In this document: in pieces, positions 18,669 through 27,375 of the stretch
Layout of the letters: each line of letters opens with the position of its first letter
Numbering within the stretch: the first letter of the stretch is position 1
Origin: an uncultured Dysgonomonas sp.
GTDB lineage: Bacteria; Bacteroidota; Bacteroidia; Bacteroidales; Dysgonomonadaceae
Assembly (NCBI RefSeq): GCF_934668725.1
Contig: NZ_CAKUOF010000007.1
Span: forward strand, 1-64,000
Direction of reading: 5' to 3'
Length of the DNA: 64,000 bases
Notes under the pieces: model-generated
The model's database searches: none
What the model saw: only the letters and a program-made list of their open reading frames with translations
Told to the model about the DNA's origin: nothing
Position numbers and translations under genes: made by a program

Positions 18669-19529
18669 TACCACTTTATACCAATACCTTGTATTTATCT
18701 TATCACCCTTTGCGATGAGAATCCCTCTATCAACCGCTTCTTTTAAGTCTTTACTGGCAGCAGACCCTGATATATTATAATAAGCCCGGTAGTCTTTGCG
18801 AGAGAATGGTTCTTTAATCGTTCCTCGTAGCAGTTCAACACGGCCCGATTTAGAATTAGACAGTTCGTAGTAATATTTAATACAGTCATCCAGTAAAATA
18901 TCAATTACAGACAAAAAGAACTCATATCTTAGTGGATCTTTAAGAAGAAAAGTCTGAGAAAATACATAATCAAAACCATTTATACTCTTCTGCTTTGTTA
19001 AATAGTTACTATAAGCTAGGTTTAATATAATTCCGTATTCCTTATAAAAGCGATTGATTAACCATCCTTCAATAAAATAATCTGAAGTTAGATTATTACA
19101 CTCGTTACAAAAGTCAGCAATAGAATAAAGAAAAAATCGTGACGAGAAATCGTTTATTGATATAATCTGCTCCAATCTCCAGACAGGTATTTCCTCAAAA
19201 TATCCGTTCCTGTTATATTTTTCTGTATATGAGTTAATATCCAGTTTCTTATTTATTAAATGAGTAGCATGAAATTCAATTATAGGAAGAATAGACTTTA
19301 CATTCTCTTGTCGTATGGAATCTCCTGATATTAGTGAATCAAGAATAACTTTATCCGGATAGATTATATTTTTCTCTTTAAGAATTCTTTGAATGTTTTT
19401 TATGATACAAGCCTTATCAAAGTCAATATGCCTGTTTGCTCCCCTAATTTCTTTTAGCCTACCTACTTTTTCAGAAATTGAGACAACCAAAGAAATCATC
19501 TTGTCAGTAATCTTATATTCAAGGATCAT
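18663..19529 (-). CDS. Degenerate Fic-family-like protein
   Basis: The N-terminus of this 288-residue protein (YKITDKMISLVVSISEKVG) resembles the start of Bacteroidetes Fic proteins, and the C-terminus (SRKDYRAYYN, then SGSAASKDLKEAVDRGIL and TRYWYKV) resembles their winged-helix end. The Fic core HPFxx(D/E)GNGR is absent, so AMPylation activity is unlikely. It may be a regulator or a decayed toxin-like enzyme. A truncated paralogue lies at 22481-22930, starting with the same N-terminal block. The start ATG at 19529 is supported by that alignment. It is convergent with the HNH gene. The Fic link is by motif memory only and could be superficial. Confidence 0.45.
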   Translation of the reverse strand: MILEYKITDKMISLVVSISEKVGRLKEIRGANRHIDFDKACIIKNIQRILKEKNIIYPDKVILDSLISGDSIRQENVKSILPIIEFHATHLINKKLDINSYTEKYNRNGYFEEIPVWRLEQIISINDFSSRFFLYSIADFCNECNNLTSDYFIEGWLINRFYKEYGIILNLAYSNYLTKQKSINGFDYVFSQTFLLKDPLRYEFFLSVIDILLDDCIKYYYELSNSKSGRVELLRGTIKEPFSRKDYRAYYNISGSAASKDLKEAVDRGILIAKGDKINTRYWYKVVL

Positions 19530-19820
19530 AAGCTAATTATTCTATTATTCATTATAGTATCAAATATAATATTTTTATGATAAAAATTGATTTTACAAGT
19601 ATATATACTATAATTAATATTATTTTTTGAATTCATAAATATATGACTTTCAATTATTACACTATATATAATACTATATTTTGTTTTTGAATATTGACCC
19701 AAAAAGGACATATACTATAAATTACATTATATTTTATTGCTTCTTATTACGTTCATATCTAATAAATCATTAATAGTAAAAAAACAAAAACGAGAGAGAC
19801 GTTTGTCATGTCTTTAGGGG
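19530..19820. other. Very AT-rich intergenic region
   Basis: Upstream region of the Fic-like gene, with long A/T runs and no convincing ORF. It ends at the repeats that precede HTH pair 2. Confidence 0.5.
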
Positions 19821-19855
19821 TGACAAATCACGCTAGCACCTGACAAATCACGCCA
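19821..19855. promoter_or_regulatory. Paired 15-bp operator-like repeats, copy 2
   Basis: TGACAAATCACGCTA (19821-19835) and TGACAAATCACGCCA (19841-19855) repeat with a 20-bp period, as at 3064-3098. The flanking sequence through the promoter is also conserved between the two loci. Confidence 0.55.
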
Positions 19856-19870
19856 ATTATCTGATTTTCT

Positions 19871-19900
19871 TTTGTTTAATAAAATAAGATTATATTTTCG
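19871..19900 (+). promoter_or_regulatory. Bacteroidetes-type promoter of HTH pair 2
   Basis: TTTG at 19871-19874, an 18-bp spacer and TATTTTCG at 19893-19900. It is identical in layout to 3114-3143. Confidence 0.6.
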
Positions 19901-19937
19901 TTGATGTTTTTAATTTCTAACGAAAAATTATTCTTAT

Positions 19938-20237
19938 ATGACGGATTTATTATTTCCCTCCCAAATTAACGAAGAGACTTTAGATTGTTTCGAAAGCTTC
20001 ATGAATCAAATCAGTTTATTATGCGATAGGCATAATGACAAGTCATCAAATGAATGGCTAGATGCACAGGATGTATGCGACATCTTGAATATCGGCCCAA
20101 GAACCCTCCAAACCTACCGAAAAAATGGTAAAATTGGCTTCTCAATGATTGACCGCAAGATTTTTTATAAGCCTTGTGATGTCGAGAAAATATTAAAGTA
20201 CAAAAGTTCTAATTCTAAAACGTTAAAACATGCCTGA
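19938..20237 (+). CDS. HTH DNA-binding protein (excisionase-like), pair 2 first gene
   Basis: This 99-residue close paralogue of the protein at 3182-3469 shares LDCFESF, NEWLDAQDVC, PRTLQTYRKNGKIGFS and the wing FYKPCDVEKIL. The C-terminus is a few residues longer and overlaps the next gene by 8 bp. Differences are concentrated in the first 12 residues and scattered elsewhere, so this is a diverged duplicate, not a recent copy. It lies just upstream of a convergent tyrosine integrase, a typical position for an excisionase or integrase regulator. Confidence 0.75.
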   Translation: MTDLLFPSQINEETLDCFESFMNQISLLCDRHNDKSSNEWLDAQDVCDILNIGPRTLQTYRKNGKIGFSMIDRKIFYKPCDVEKILKYKSSNSKTLKHA

Positions 20238-20526
20238 ATTAAAAACATCTAACAAAAAGATTACAGACTTACATGTATTGATCGAAAATGTCAAATCAAA
20301 GATTGAAAAGACATTTAGCAATTACAGACCACTATTCAACGGTGAACGATATTTAACAGATCATCAATTGTCCGAAAAGTTGAATATCAGTCGCAGGACT
20401 TTACAAACTTACAGGGATAAAGAGTTATTGCCTTATATCCTTCTGAGTGGAAAGGTCTTATACAAAGAGTCTGATGTCGAAAACTTGCTGGAAAAGAATT
20501 ATTTGAAAGCATGGAAAGAGTGCTAG
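20230..20526 (+). CDS. HTH DNA-binding protein (excisionase-like), pair 2 second gene
   Basis: This 98-residue paralogue of the protein at 3475-3771 is identical through RYLTDHQLSEKLNISRRTLQ and most of the C-terminus. The HTH recognition segment is unchanged, which suggests that both pairs bind the same DNA. It starts inside the end of the preceding gene, so the two are translationally coupled. It ends 73 bp before the stop of the convergent integrase, with a shared hairpin terminator between them. Confidence 0.75.
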   Translation: MPELKTSNKKITDLHVLIENVKSKIEKTFSNYRPLFNGERYLTDHQLSEKLNISRRTLQTYRDKELLPYILLSGKVLYKESDVENLLEKNYLKAWKEC

Positions 20527-20555
20527 CTTGTTCCTCTCTGTAGTATAGAAGTGTA

Positions 20556-20593
20556 AGAAAAGAGTTGTATATCAGTGATACAGCTCTTTTTTG
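20556..20593 (+). terminator. Terminator between HTH pair 2 and the integrase
   Basis: GAAAAGAGTTGTAT pairs with ATACAGCTCTTTT (one G-T pair), followed by TTGTTG. The A-rich 5' flank would also let it work for the minus-strand integrase. Confidence 0.7.
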
Positions 20594-20598
20594 TTGTC

Positions 20599-21945
20599 TT
20601 ATGAAGCAACAATTTCATCTCGGGATAGGCCTGTATAGTATATAATCTGTTCTATTGAAAATTTATCTTCCTTCATTTTCCGTGCTGTATCTAACAACTG
20701 CAAATAGATATCATAGCCTTTCTTCATACGCTTTGATAACTCATCAGTATTTATCAAACCACGCTCAAAGCCTCTCATCTCATCCCCTATCTTCTGCTTC
20801 GTAATCTGAGCATAGATCTGCGTCGTGGTAATGTTGGTGTGTCCCAGCATTCCTGAGATAGATTCTATACTTACTCCGTAGCTTAAAGCCAAAGTGGCAA
20901 AGGAATGCCGAGCAACGTGAAATGTTAAATTTTTACGGATATCACAGACTTCTGCAATTTCCTTCAGATATTCATTAGTCTTCTGATTCGTATATGTGCT
21001 AAATATTAAATCTGCATTTTTTGTGTTTTGATATTTTCCAATCAGTTGTATCGGAATAGGTAACAACGGGATATAGGACATAACGTCAGTTTTCTTTCTT
21101 TTGATGAATATCCAGGAACTACCGTCATTCATTTTTTGAATATTATCTTTTCGCAAATGGCAAATCTCTGCAAATGACAGGCCGGTGTAGCAAGAAAATA
21201 TGAATAAGTCTCTAATCAAAATTAAGCGGGGTGTTTTAAACTGTTTCTGACGTATACTGTCTATTTCCAGTTTGGTCAAAAAAACAGGTTGCTTTTTATC
21301 AAACTGGTATGTATAGAATACGAAAGGGTTGGAACTAATCACCTGCATTTTTTGCGCATAGATAAAAATAGCCTCCAGCTTCTGCATGAATTTTTGAGTA
21401 GTATCATTCGAACAGTTATGTTCTTCTCGAAGGTACAGATAAAATTCTTCTAGAAATCGCAGATTAACCTTACCTATAGGAATATCTGTGACTTTATATC
21501 TATCCTCAATAAAATTTTGTAAACGTCGCCAAGTTAATTCATATCTGTAATAAGTTTCTTTTGTTAAATTTTTTCCTATTCTGGATTTTAAATGTTTCAA
21601 ATGATTTTGAAATTGATGACCTAATAGATCATGGTCTTCGGGTGTTAAGTATGCATTCTTGACCATCTGCGGAAAAATCCGATCATACTTACCTGACAAT
21701 TCCCTATAATGGTTATACAGTTCCATGCGAATAGTAGTCAAATGGTCATTAATTTGAAGAGCCGCAGTTGTACGCCCGGAAGCTTTACCATTTTTTTGGT
21801 TCCAAAGATGAGGAAGGATTTCTTGTTGTGTACTAAACTGAAGATATTCTCCATCTATTGTTATGCGCACCATTATTGTGCAATATCCATTCTGTTTGAC
21901 TTCATTTTTCTTGATAAAAAACAAAATACTGAATGTGTTTTTCAT
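20599..21945 (-). CDS. Tyrosine site-specific integrase (IntDOT-like)
   Basis: This 448-residue protein has the layout of Bacteroidetes integrases: an Arm-DNA-binding domain (about 1-95), a SAM-like core-binding domain (about 105-210) and a catalytic domain. Catalytic motifs are HVARHSF (HxxR), LGHTN (box II His) and TTQIYAQI with the nucleophile Tyr. The first catalytic Arg is replaced by Ser in CYTGLSFAEI, as in IntDOT. The last ~50 residues extend beyond the Tyr and look like a small helical or HTH tail. A 3' tRNA fragment lies about 240 bp upstream of its start (22184-22215), a probable attachment site. The HTH pair converges on it. It is apparently intact. Confidence 0.9.
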   Translation of the reverse strand: MKNTFSILFFIKKNEVKQNGYCTIMVRITIDGEYLQFSTQQEILPHLWNQKNGKASGRTTAALQINDHLTTIRMELYNHYRELSGKYDRIFPQMVKNAYLTPEDHDLLGHQFQNHLKHLKSRIGKNLTKETYYRYELTWRRLQNFIEDRYKVTDIPIGKVNLRFLEEFYLYLREEHNCSNDTTQKFMQKLEAIFIYAQKMQVISSNPFVFYTYQFDKKQPVFLTKLEIDSIRQKQFKTPRLILIRDLFIFSCYTGLSFAEICHLRKDNIQKMNDGSSWIFIKRKKTDVMSYIPLLPIPIQLIGKYQNTKNADLIFSTYTNQKTNEYLKEIAEVCDIRKNLTFHVARHSFATLALSYGVSIESISGMLGHTNITTTQIYAQITKQKIGDEMRGFERGLINTDELSKRMKKGYDIYLQLLDTARKMKEDKFSIEQIIYYTGLSRDEIVAS

Positions 21946-22183
21946 GCTTTATGCTGTATTTCATATGAATAACTAAAAAATCATACCTGAAGATTTTCAA
22001 TTTCCTAAGTATGATTTCGGTCTATTTAGCTTAAGTATATAAGATATAACAACATGTAATTAGGTAATTTACATTTTCAAGGCTTTATTTTTTATCAATA
22101 TTACAGCTATTAGCTTAATTTACTATGACTTAAAAAAATAAAAGCAAAATGATCTTAATTCGTCATTTTGCTGTATTTTAGTT
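21946..22183. other. Integrase upstream region with hairpin
   Basis: No ORF is supported. AGCAAAATGA and TCATTTTGCT (22143-22172) form a perfect 10-bp stem. On the minus strand it is followed by a T-rich run, so it reads as a terminator lying just beyond the 3' tRNA fragment at 22184-22215. Confidence 0.55.
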
Positions 22184-22215
22184 CGGGAGAATAACGGATT
22201 CGAACCGTTGAGTCC
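22184..22215 (-). other. tRNA 3' fragment (probable attachment-site relic)
   Basis: On the minus strand this reads as a complete T arm (AACGG-TTCGAAT-CCGTT, 22193-22209) followed by an acceptor 3' strand ATTCTCC (22186-22192). No matching 5' acceptor strand GGAGAAT or anticodon arm is found in the upstream sequence, so it is not a full tRNA gene. It lies upstream of the integrase at 20599-21945 and is followed by a terminator-like hairpin, as expected for an att site in a tRNA. The source tRNA is not in the window. Confidence 0.65.
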
Positions 22216-22480
22216 CTAAAAAACATGTTAACTTATAGATTATTTTGCTTTGACATGCCCCGTTTTACATGAAGATTAGGACAAAGAAAGCAGTAATACA
22301 AAGATAGGTTCTGTTCCAGAAAAGAACAAACATTTCTACATCTTTTTCTGATATTTAATATATTAGAAACATCTCATTATTCATATCCATTTTATAGGTA
22401 TTATGCTATGCATATTTTTTTTAACAGATAAAATATCTATTAGAATAACTGACGTCAATCTACAGATATAGTTATTTTAT
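22216..22480. other. Intergenic AT-rich stretch
   Basis: Sequence between the tRNA fragment and the broken Fic-like gene. I see no ORF, repeat or RNA gene in it. Confidence 0.5.
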
Positions 22481-22930
22481 ATAATTCTTGATTATAATAT
22501 TACCGATAGTATTATATCATTTATTATTCTTATCTCTGAAAAGATTGGACAATTGAAAGAGATTAGACAGGCGAATAAGTATATAAACTTTGACAAAGCT
22601 TGCCTGATAAAGAATATTCAAAATATTTTTAAAGAAAAAGACATTGCTTGTCCTCATAAAGTCATTGCAGCTTTATTCGAATCTGATGAAATGGTTCAGT
22701 CTCCTGATACGAATGAAGATATTGAAGGTATAAAGTTTATTAGTCTTAATAAGAATATTAAAAACACTAAATATCTGGGATTTGATCCTTTCATAAAGAT
22801 GTATGATGAGAGTAAAATACTTCAATTTAACCTGAAGTCAAGGGCAAAAAGAAAAGATACTTTATTCACTTTATATCAGATTTTTAGATGTTATCAATCT
22901 AATATTGGAGCATTATTTATAATTTCTTAA
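22481..22930 (+). pseudogene. Truncated paralogue of the Fic-like gene
   Basis: In frame from an ATA codon at 22481 the sequence reads ILDYNITDSIISFIILISEK and continues with LKEIRQANKYINFDKACLI and KNIQNIFKEKDI. It aligns residue for residue with the N-terminus of the Fic-like protein at 18663-19529 (MILEYKITDKMISLVVSISE). The ATG has become ATA. After about 70 residues the similarity fades, and the frame ends at 150 codons without the C-terminal winged helix. It is probably a decayed duplicate. If expressed at all, it would start from the ATG at 22553. Confidence 0.65.
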
Positions 22931-23082
22931 ACTTCTTACTTTCATGTTTCTTGTCATAAATGACCCGAAAACTTCTTTATAGGTTAGTTAGTCTAATATT
23001 TTAGGGATCCAGTAGCTCTATTAATCAAATTTTCTTGCGAATGTTTGTTTATTTGTCAGAATTTAATTTGATTGATTATCAT

Positions 23083-23133
23083 AAATATCCCATATGATCT
23101 CCCACAAATATCCCTTAAAATTTCCTATCTTTG
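23083..23133 (+). promoter_or_regulatory. Candidate promoter/operator of the RM operon
   Basis: AAATATCCC occurs at 23083-23091 and again at 23106-23114 (23-bp period), just ahead of a TATCTTTG -7 box (23126-23133). The xre ATG is 25 bases further on. The repeats may be binding sites for the XRE product. No clear -33 element is present. Confidence 0.4.
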
Positions 23134-23158
23134 AAAGCTATTAAAACTACCTGGCATC

Positions 23159-23365
23159 ATGAATCGAATAAAGGAAGTTCTCAACGAAAAAGGAATAAAG
23201 CAAACATGGCTTGCAGAAAAGCTTGGTAAAAGCTTCAAGATGGTTAATGCTTATACTTGTAACCGGAGTCAACCTAGTTTAGAAACACTTTACCTGATTG
23301 CAGAATTATTGCAAGTAAATGTTAAGGATTTAATAGTTGAAAAAGGAGAGGAAATAACAGATTAA
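23159..23365 (+). CDS. XRE-family HTH regulator of the RM operon
   Basis: This 68-residue protein is a bare Cro/C1-type HTH: NEKGIKQTWLAEKLGKSF, then MVNAYTCNRSQPSLETLYLI and AELLQVNVKDLI. It is the first gene of the type I restriction-modification operon, with a 3-bp gap to hsdM. Small XRE proteins at this position act as controllers that delay restriction while methylation is established. That role is inferred from position and fold. Confidence 0.8.
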   Translation: MNRIKEVLNEKGIKQTWLAEKLGKSFKMVNAYTCNRSQPSLETLYLIAELLQVNVKDLIVEKGEEITD

Positions 23366-23368
23366 ATT

Positions 23369-26089
23369 ATGCAGAAATCAAAAATAACACTTTCTCAGTT
23401 AGAAACATTTCTTCTAAAAGCATGTGATATACTGAGGGGGAAAATGGAGGCGTCCGAATATAAGGAATATATATTCGGAATGCTTTTTTTGAAACGTCTA
23501 TCAGATGTTTTCAATGAGAATCGTAAATCTTTGAAGAACAAATTTTCATATTTACCTGAAGAAACTTTAAATAATTTATTAGAAGACAAAACAATATATG
23601 GGGATACTTTTTTTGTACCAAAGAAAGCACGATGGTATGATAGCTGGCGTGACGAAAATGACAAGCTGCACCCTGCATTACAAGACTTAAAAAAAAATGT
23701 TGGAGCTGAATTAAATACAGCTTTGCGAAACATAGAAAGAGTAAACGATTCCCTTAGTGGAGTTCTATCAACTATTGACTTTACAGCTAAAAAGGGAAAG
23801 ACCAGCGTCAGCGATCAGAAGTGGATTGATCTAATCAACCATTTCAATTCAATGCCTCCACTTTTGAATGAAAATTTTGAATTCCCAGACCTTTTAGGTG
23901 CGGCTTATGAGTATCTCATTAAATACTTTGCCGACAGTTCAGGAAAAAAAGGAGGACAATTTTACACTCCAAACCAAGTAGTACGCTTATTGGTTCAATT
24001 AATTGATCCAGAACAACGTATGTCAATATATGACCCAACCGCGGGGTCAGGAGGTATGCTAATTCAATCGCTTCAATATGTAGAGGAACAAGGAGTGCAT
24101 AAAACTCAGCTTCCTACATTATTCGGCCAGGAAAACGATGGCACCACATGGGTTATGTGTAAAATGAATATGATTTTGCATAATATACCTCAAGCTATGA
24201 TTGAGAATGGTGACACGTTGGAATACCCTATCTTGAGAGAAGAAGGACGAAGAAACAACTGGATGGAATTTGACAGGGTTATTGCAAATCCGCCATTTTC
24301 GCAAAACTATTCCCTAACAACAATGAAAGATAAGCGTCGTTTTAGCTTCGGTTTTGCTCCTGAAACAGGAAAGAAAGGCGACTATATGTTTCTACAGCAT
24401 ATGATCGCCAGCTTGAACAAAAAAGGAAAATTGGCAACCGTAATGCCACATGGTATATTATTCCGAGGCGGTGCAGAAAAAGATATTCGCGAAAAAATAA
24501 TTAACAGCAATCTGATTGAAGCTATAATCGGACTACCGCAGAGCCTATTCTATGGAACAAGTATTCCGGCTTGTGTGATAGTGATTAACAAGAACAAACC
24601 TGCCGAAATGGAAGGTAAAATTCTATTTATAAATGCCGAAGCTGAATATGGTTCTGGTAAAGTGCAGAATTATTTACGACCTGAAGATATTGAAAAAATC
24701 ACTTACGTATACCGAAACAAATATCCTATTGACAAATATTCAAAGCTGGTAGATGTTGAAGATTTAAATGATTTTGATTTGAATATCCGACGCTATGTGG
24801 ATAACACTCCTCCGCCTGAACCTCACGATGTACACGCCCATTTGGTGGGGGGAATTCCTTTATCGGAGATTGAGGCTCAATTATCTCAGGCCTACAAGCT
24901 GGGATTTAATCCTTATCCGCTTTTCACAATGAAGGATGAGAAATACCAATACTTTCATAAGAATATAACGCAAAAGCAAGATATACGCACTTACATAGAT
25001 AACGATGTTGAGTTAAACCGTAAGGTTACCGAGATATATGAAATACTGCTTGACTGGTGGGCTGAAGCAAAAGAAGACTTTGCCAAAATAGCCTCGCATG
25101 AGCTGAAAATATTTGATGTTCGGTCTCAATTGCTGAATTCTATTAAAGGAAAGCTTATCCCGTGCGGTACACTCGACCAACATCAATGTGCAGGCGTATT
25201 TGTTAACTGGTGGACGAATATCCGCTACGACCTCAGAACTATTAACAGCCTTGGATGGTTTGCCGGATTAATACCGGACGAAATGATTATTGAGAAGTAT
25301 TTTCAAAAAGAGATTGATGAAATTGAAGATATAAAGCAAAAAATAAGCGAGAAGGAAAATCGCATGGCTGAGATTATCGAAGCCGAAAACAATGAAGATT
25401 ATTCGGATGATGATACTGAGAATGACGAAGCATCAGAGAATGAGGAAGAGAAAAAATCGAACAGCATTAAGGACATTCGCAAAAGATGGACTGAGCGAAT
25501 TGAAGATTTAAAGCTATATCCATCCAAAAAAGAAGAATGGGAACAGCTGGAGGCGTTGCTGAAAGAGACGAAACAACTTGAGGCTGATATAAAGAAGCTG
25601 AAAAGTAAAAGAGTGGAGTTTGAAAAAATTCTTCGCGACAAAATAGAAATCAAGCGATTCGGGGCAGATGAATTAAAGGCATCTATTCGCGAACAAAAGA
25701 AAATAATAGAAAAAGAAAAGCAGGAGTTGGAACAGCTGCCTGTGCCCGAAAAGAAGAACGAGAAAACAGCACACAGCAAAAAAATAAATGAGAGAACAAA
25801 GCTATTGGATGAAGCCAATAAACGCCTGAAAGCGATTGATAAGCTGAGCGATGAAATTGGCGGCATGATGTCGGAAGAGGAATGCAAGGAACTGATATTG
25901 CTTAAGCATTACCGATTGGTAAACAACGAGCTTACACGCTACATACAGGCAGAAAAAAGAGAACTGATTTCTCGTTTCGAGAACCTATGGGATAAGTATG
26001 CGGTTTCGCTGGAAGCCATTGAAAAAGCCAATAGCGATGTTGAAAAAACTTTGCAAGAGTTTCTAACCGAATTAAAATATTTGGCATAA
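23369..26089 (+). CDS. hsdM: Type I restriction-modification DNA methyltransferase subunit HsdM
   Basis: This 906-residue protein transfers a methyl group from SAM to adenine N6 within the HsdM-HsdS complex. The N-terminal HsdM domain (about 1-150) contains SEYKEYIFGMLFLKRLSD. The methyltransferase domain has YDPTAGSGGM (motif I, about 220-229) and NPPF (motif IV, about 307-310). Ordinary HsdM ends near 500 residues. Here about 400 more follow, including a very acidic, Glu/Lys-rich coiled-coil stretch (about 640-830). Its TAA overlaps the hsdS ATG (TAATG). The long C-terminus is the unusual feature. It may stabilise the complex, but nothing in the sequence shows its job. Confidence 0.92.
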   Translation: MQKSKITLSQLETFLLKACDILRGKMEASEYKEYIFGMLFLKRLSDVFNENRKSLKNKFSYLPEETLNNLLEDKTIYGDTFFVPKKARWYDSWRDENDKLHPALQDLKKNVGAELNTALRNIERVNDSLSGVLSTIDFTAKKGKTSVSDQKWIDLINHFNSMPPLLNENFEFPDLLGAAYEYLIKYFADSSGKKGGQFYTPNQVVRLLVQLIDPEQRMSIYDPTAGSGGMLIQSLQYVEEQGVHKTQLPTLFGQENDGTTWVMCKMNMILHNIPQAMIENGDTLEYPILREEGRRNNWMEFDRVIANPPFSQNYSLTTMKDKRRFSFGFAPETGKKGDYMFLQHMIASLNKKGKLATVMPHGILFRGGAEKDIREKIINSNLIEAIIGLPQSLFYGTSIPACVIVINKNKPAEMEGKILFINAEAEYGSGKVQNYLRPEDIEKITYVYRNKYPIDKYSKLVDVEDLNDFDLNIRRYVDNTPPPEPHDVHAHLVGGIPLSEIEAQLSQAYKLGFNPYPLFTMKDEKYQYFHKNITQKQDIRTYIDNDVELNRKVTEIYEILLDWWAEAKEDFAKIASHELKIFDVRSQLLNSIKGKLIPCGTLDQHQCAGVFVNWWTNIRYDLRTINSLGWFAGLIPDEMIIEKYFQKEIDEIEDIKQKISEKENRMAEIIEAENNEDYSDDDTENDEASENEEEKKSNSIKDIRKRWTERIEDLKLYPSKKEEWEQLEALLKETKQLEADIKKLKSKRVEFEKILRDKIEIKRFGADELKASIREQKKIIEKEKQELEQLPVPEKKNEKTAHSKKINERTKLLDEANKRLKAIDKLSDEIGGMMSEEECKELILLKHYRLVNNELTRYIQAEKRELISRFENLWDKYAVSLEAIEKANSDVEKTLQEFLTELKYLA

Positions 26090-27363
26090 TGGAAGGTTGG
26101 CAATCATATATATTTTCAGAAGTTGCTCCTTTTACAAAGGGAATTTCATATAAAAGTGATGATTACGGAGAGGAAACTGATAATGTATTTATAACCCTAA
26201 AATGTGTACAGAAAAATGGAGGATTCTCTTTTGAGGGTATAAAATACTACAAAGGTTTAGTCCCTACAGATTCTAATCTTTGTGAAGGAGATTTGCTTTT
26301 TGCAAATACTGATTTGACAAGGGATGGAGATATTGTAGGATGCCCTATTTTTTTACCAAATATAGAAACACAGAAAGCAATAACTCTTTCAATGGATTTG
26401 TCTAAATTAATGGTAAAACAGGATTTTGTAGACAAGAAGTTCCTGTACTATTTAATGATGACTCACTCGATAAGGCAATTCATGAAAGGTAATGCTCATG
26501 GTTCGACAGTATTACATCTAAAAACAGAAAAAGTAAAGTCATTAAATATTGAAATTCCCGAATCTCTTAAGGAGCAACAAAAAATAGCATCTATTTTATC
26601 AACCTTAGATAAGAATATTGAACTGACAGAGCAGCTTATTGCCAAGCAAAAGAATATAAAAACGGGTTTAATGCACGATTTGTTAAGCTATGGCATTGAC
26701 GAAAAAGGGCAAATACGTTCACCTCAAAGCCATAGCTTTGTTGAGAAAAATGGAATTGTTGTACCGGATGAATGGGAATGTAAACCCATCTCAGAGGTTA
26801 TAAACATAATAAATGGAGGAACGCCAAGTACATCAAATCCGTTATTTTGGGATGGAGATATATTTTGGCTATCTGTTGATGATTTTAATAAGGGAAAAAG
26901 ATTTGTCTATAAAGCTCAAAAGACTATCACAACATTAGGATTGCAAAAGTCATCAACCAACATTTTGAAAGAAGGGGAAATTATAATTTCAGCAAGGGGA
27001 ACTGTTGGTGTTGTTGCACAAATTGGTGCTAATATGACTTTTAATCAATCTTGTTATGGTATTTCCCTAAAGTCGGAAGAAATATACTCTAATGATTATA
27101 TTTACTATTTTCTTTATTTCTATTTTAAGGAAAGTAATGTTATTACAGCAGGCAGTACCTTTGATACCATAAAGAAAAGTACTTTCGATGAAATTTTTAT
27201 ATCCTTCTCTAAGGATAAACAAGAGCAAGTAAAAATAATTTCATTACTTACAGAACAAGATCAGATTATTTCTGAACAAGAAATAAAATTGGAGAAATTG
27301 AAATCGATCAAAAAGGGATTGATGGAAGATTTATTAACAGGAAAAGTACGGGTAAACTATTAA
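26089..27363 (+). CDS. hsdS: Type I restriction-modification specificity subunit HsdS
   Basis: This 424-residue protein has two target recognition domains, each followed by a conserved helical spacer: first EQQKIASILSTLDKNIELTE through GLMHDLLSYG (about 160-205), then EQVKIISLLTEQD through GLMEDLLTGKVRV at the end. The second TRD begins near VPDEWECKPISE. HsdS gives the methylase and nuclease their bipartite DNA target, which cannot be read from sequence alone. It overlaps hsdM by one base and lies 12 bp before hsdR. No duplicated or silent hsdS copies or invertible repeats are visible nearby. Confidence 0.92.
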   Translation: MEGWQSYIFSEVAPFTKGISYKSDDYGEETDNVFITLKCVQKNGGFSFEGIKYYKGLVPTDSNLCEGDLLFANTDLTRDGDIVGCPIFLPNIETQKAITLSMDLSKLMVKQDFVDKKFLYYLMMTHSIRQFMKGNAHGSTVLHLKTEKVKSLNIEIPESLKEQQKIASILSTLDKNIELTEQLIAKQKNIKTGLMHDLLSYGIDEKGQIRSPQSHSFVEKNGIVVPDEWECKPISEVINIINGGTPSTSNPLFWDGDIFWLSVDDFNKGKRFVYKAQKTITTLGLQKSSTNILKEGEIIISARGTVGVVAQIGANMTFNQSCYGISLKSEEIYSNDYIYYFLYFYFKESNVITAGSTFDTIKKSTFDEIFISFSKDKQEQVKIISLLTEQDQIISEQEIKLEKLKSIKKGLMEDLLTGKVRVNY

Positions 27364-27375
27364 TATACAGGAAAT

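Noticed and set aside
19526..19711. 61-codon minus-strand ORF
   Set aside because: It lies in extremely AT-rich DNA and is made mostly of Ile, Asn, Ser and Tyr. It has no domain-like pattern.
25399..25887. 162-codon minus-strand ORF inside hsdM
   Set aside because: It is the antisense shadow of the Glu/Lys-rich coiled coil, giving a Ser/Phe-rich translation.
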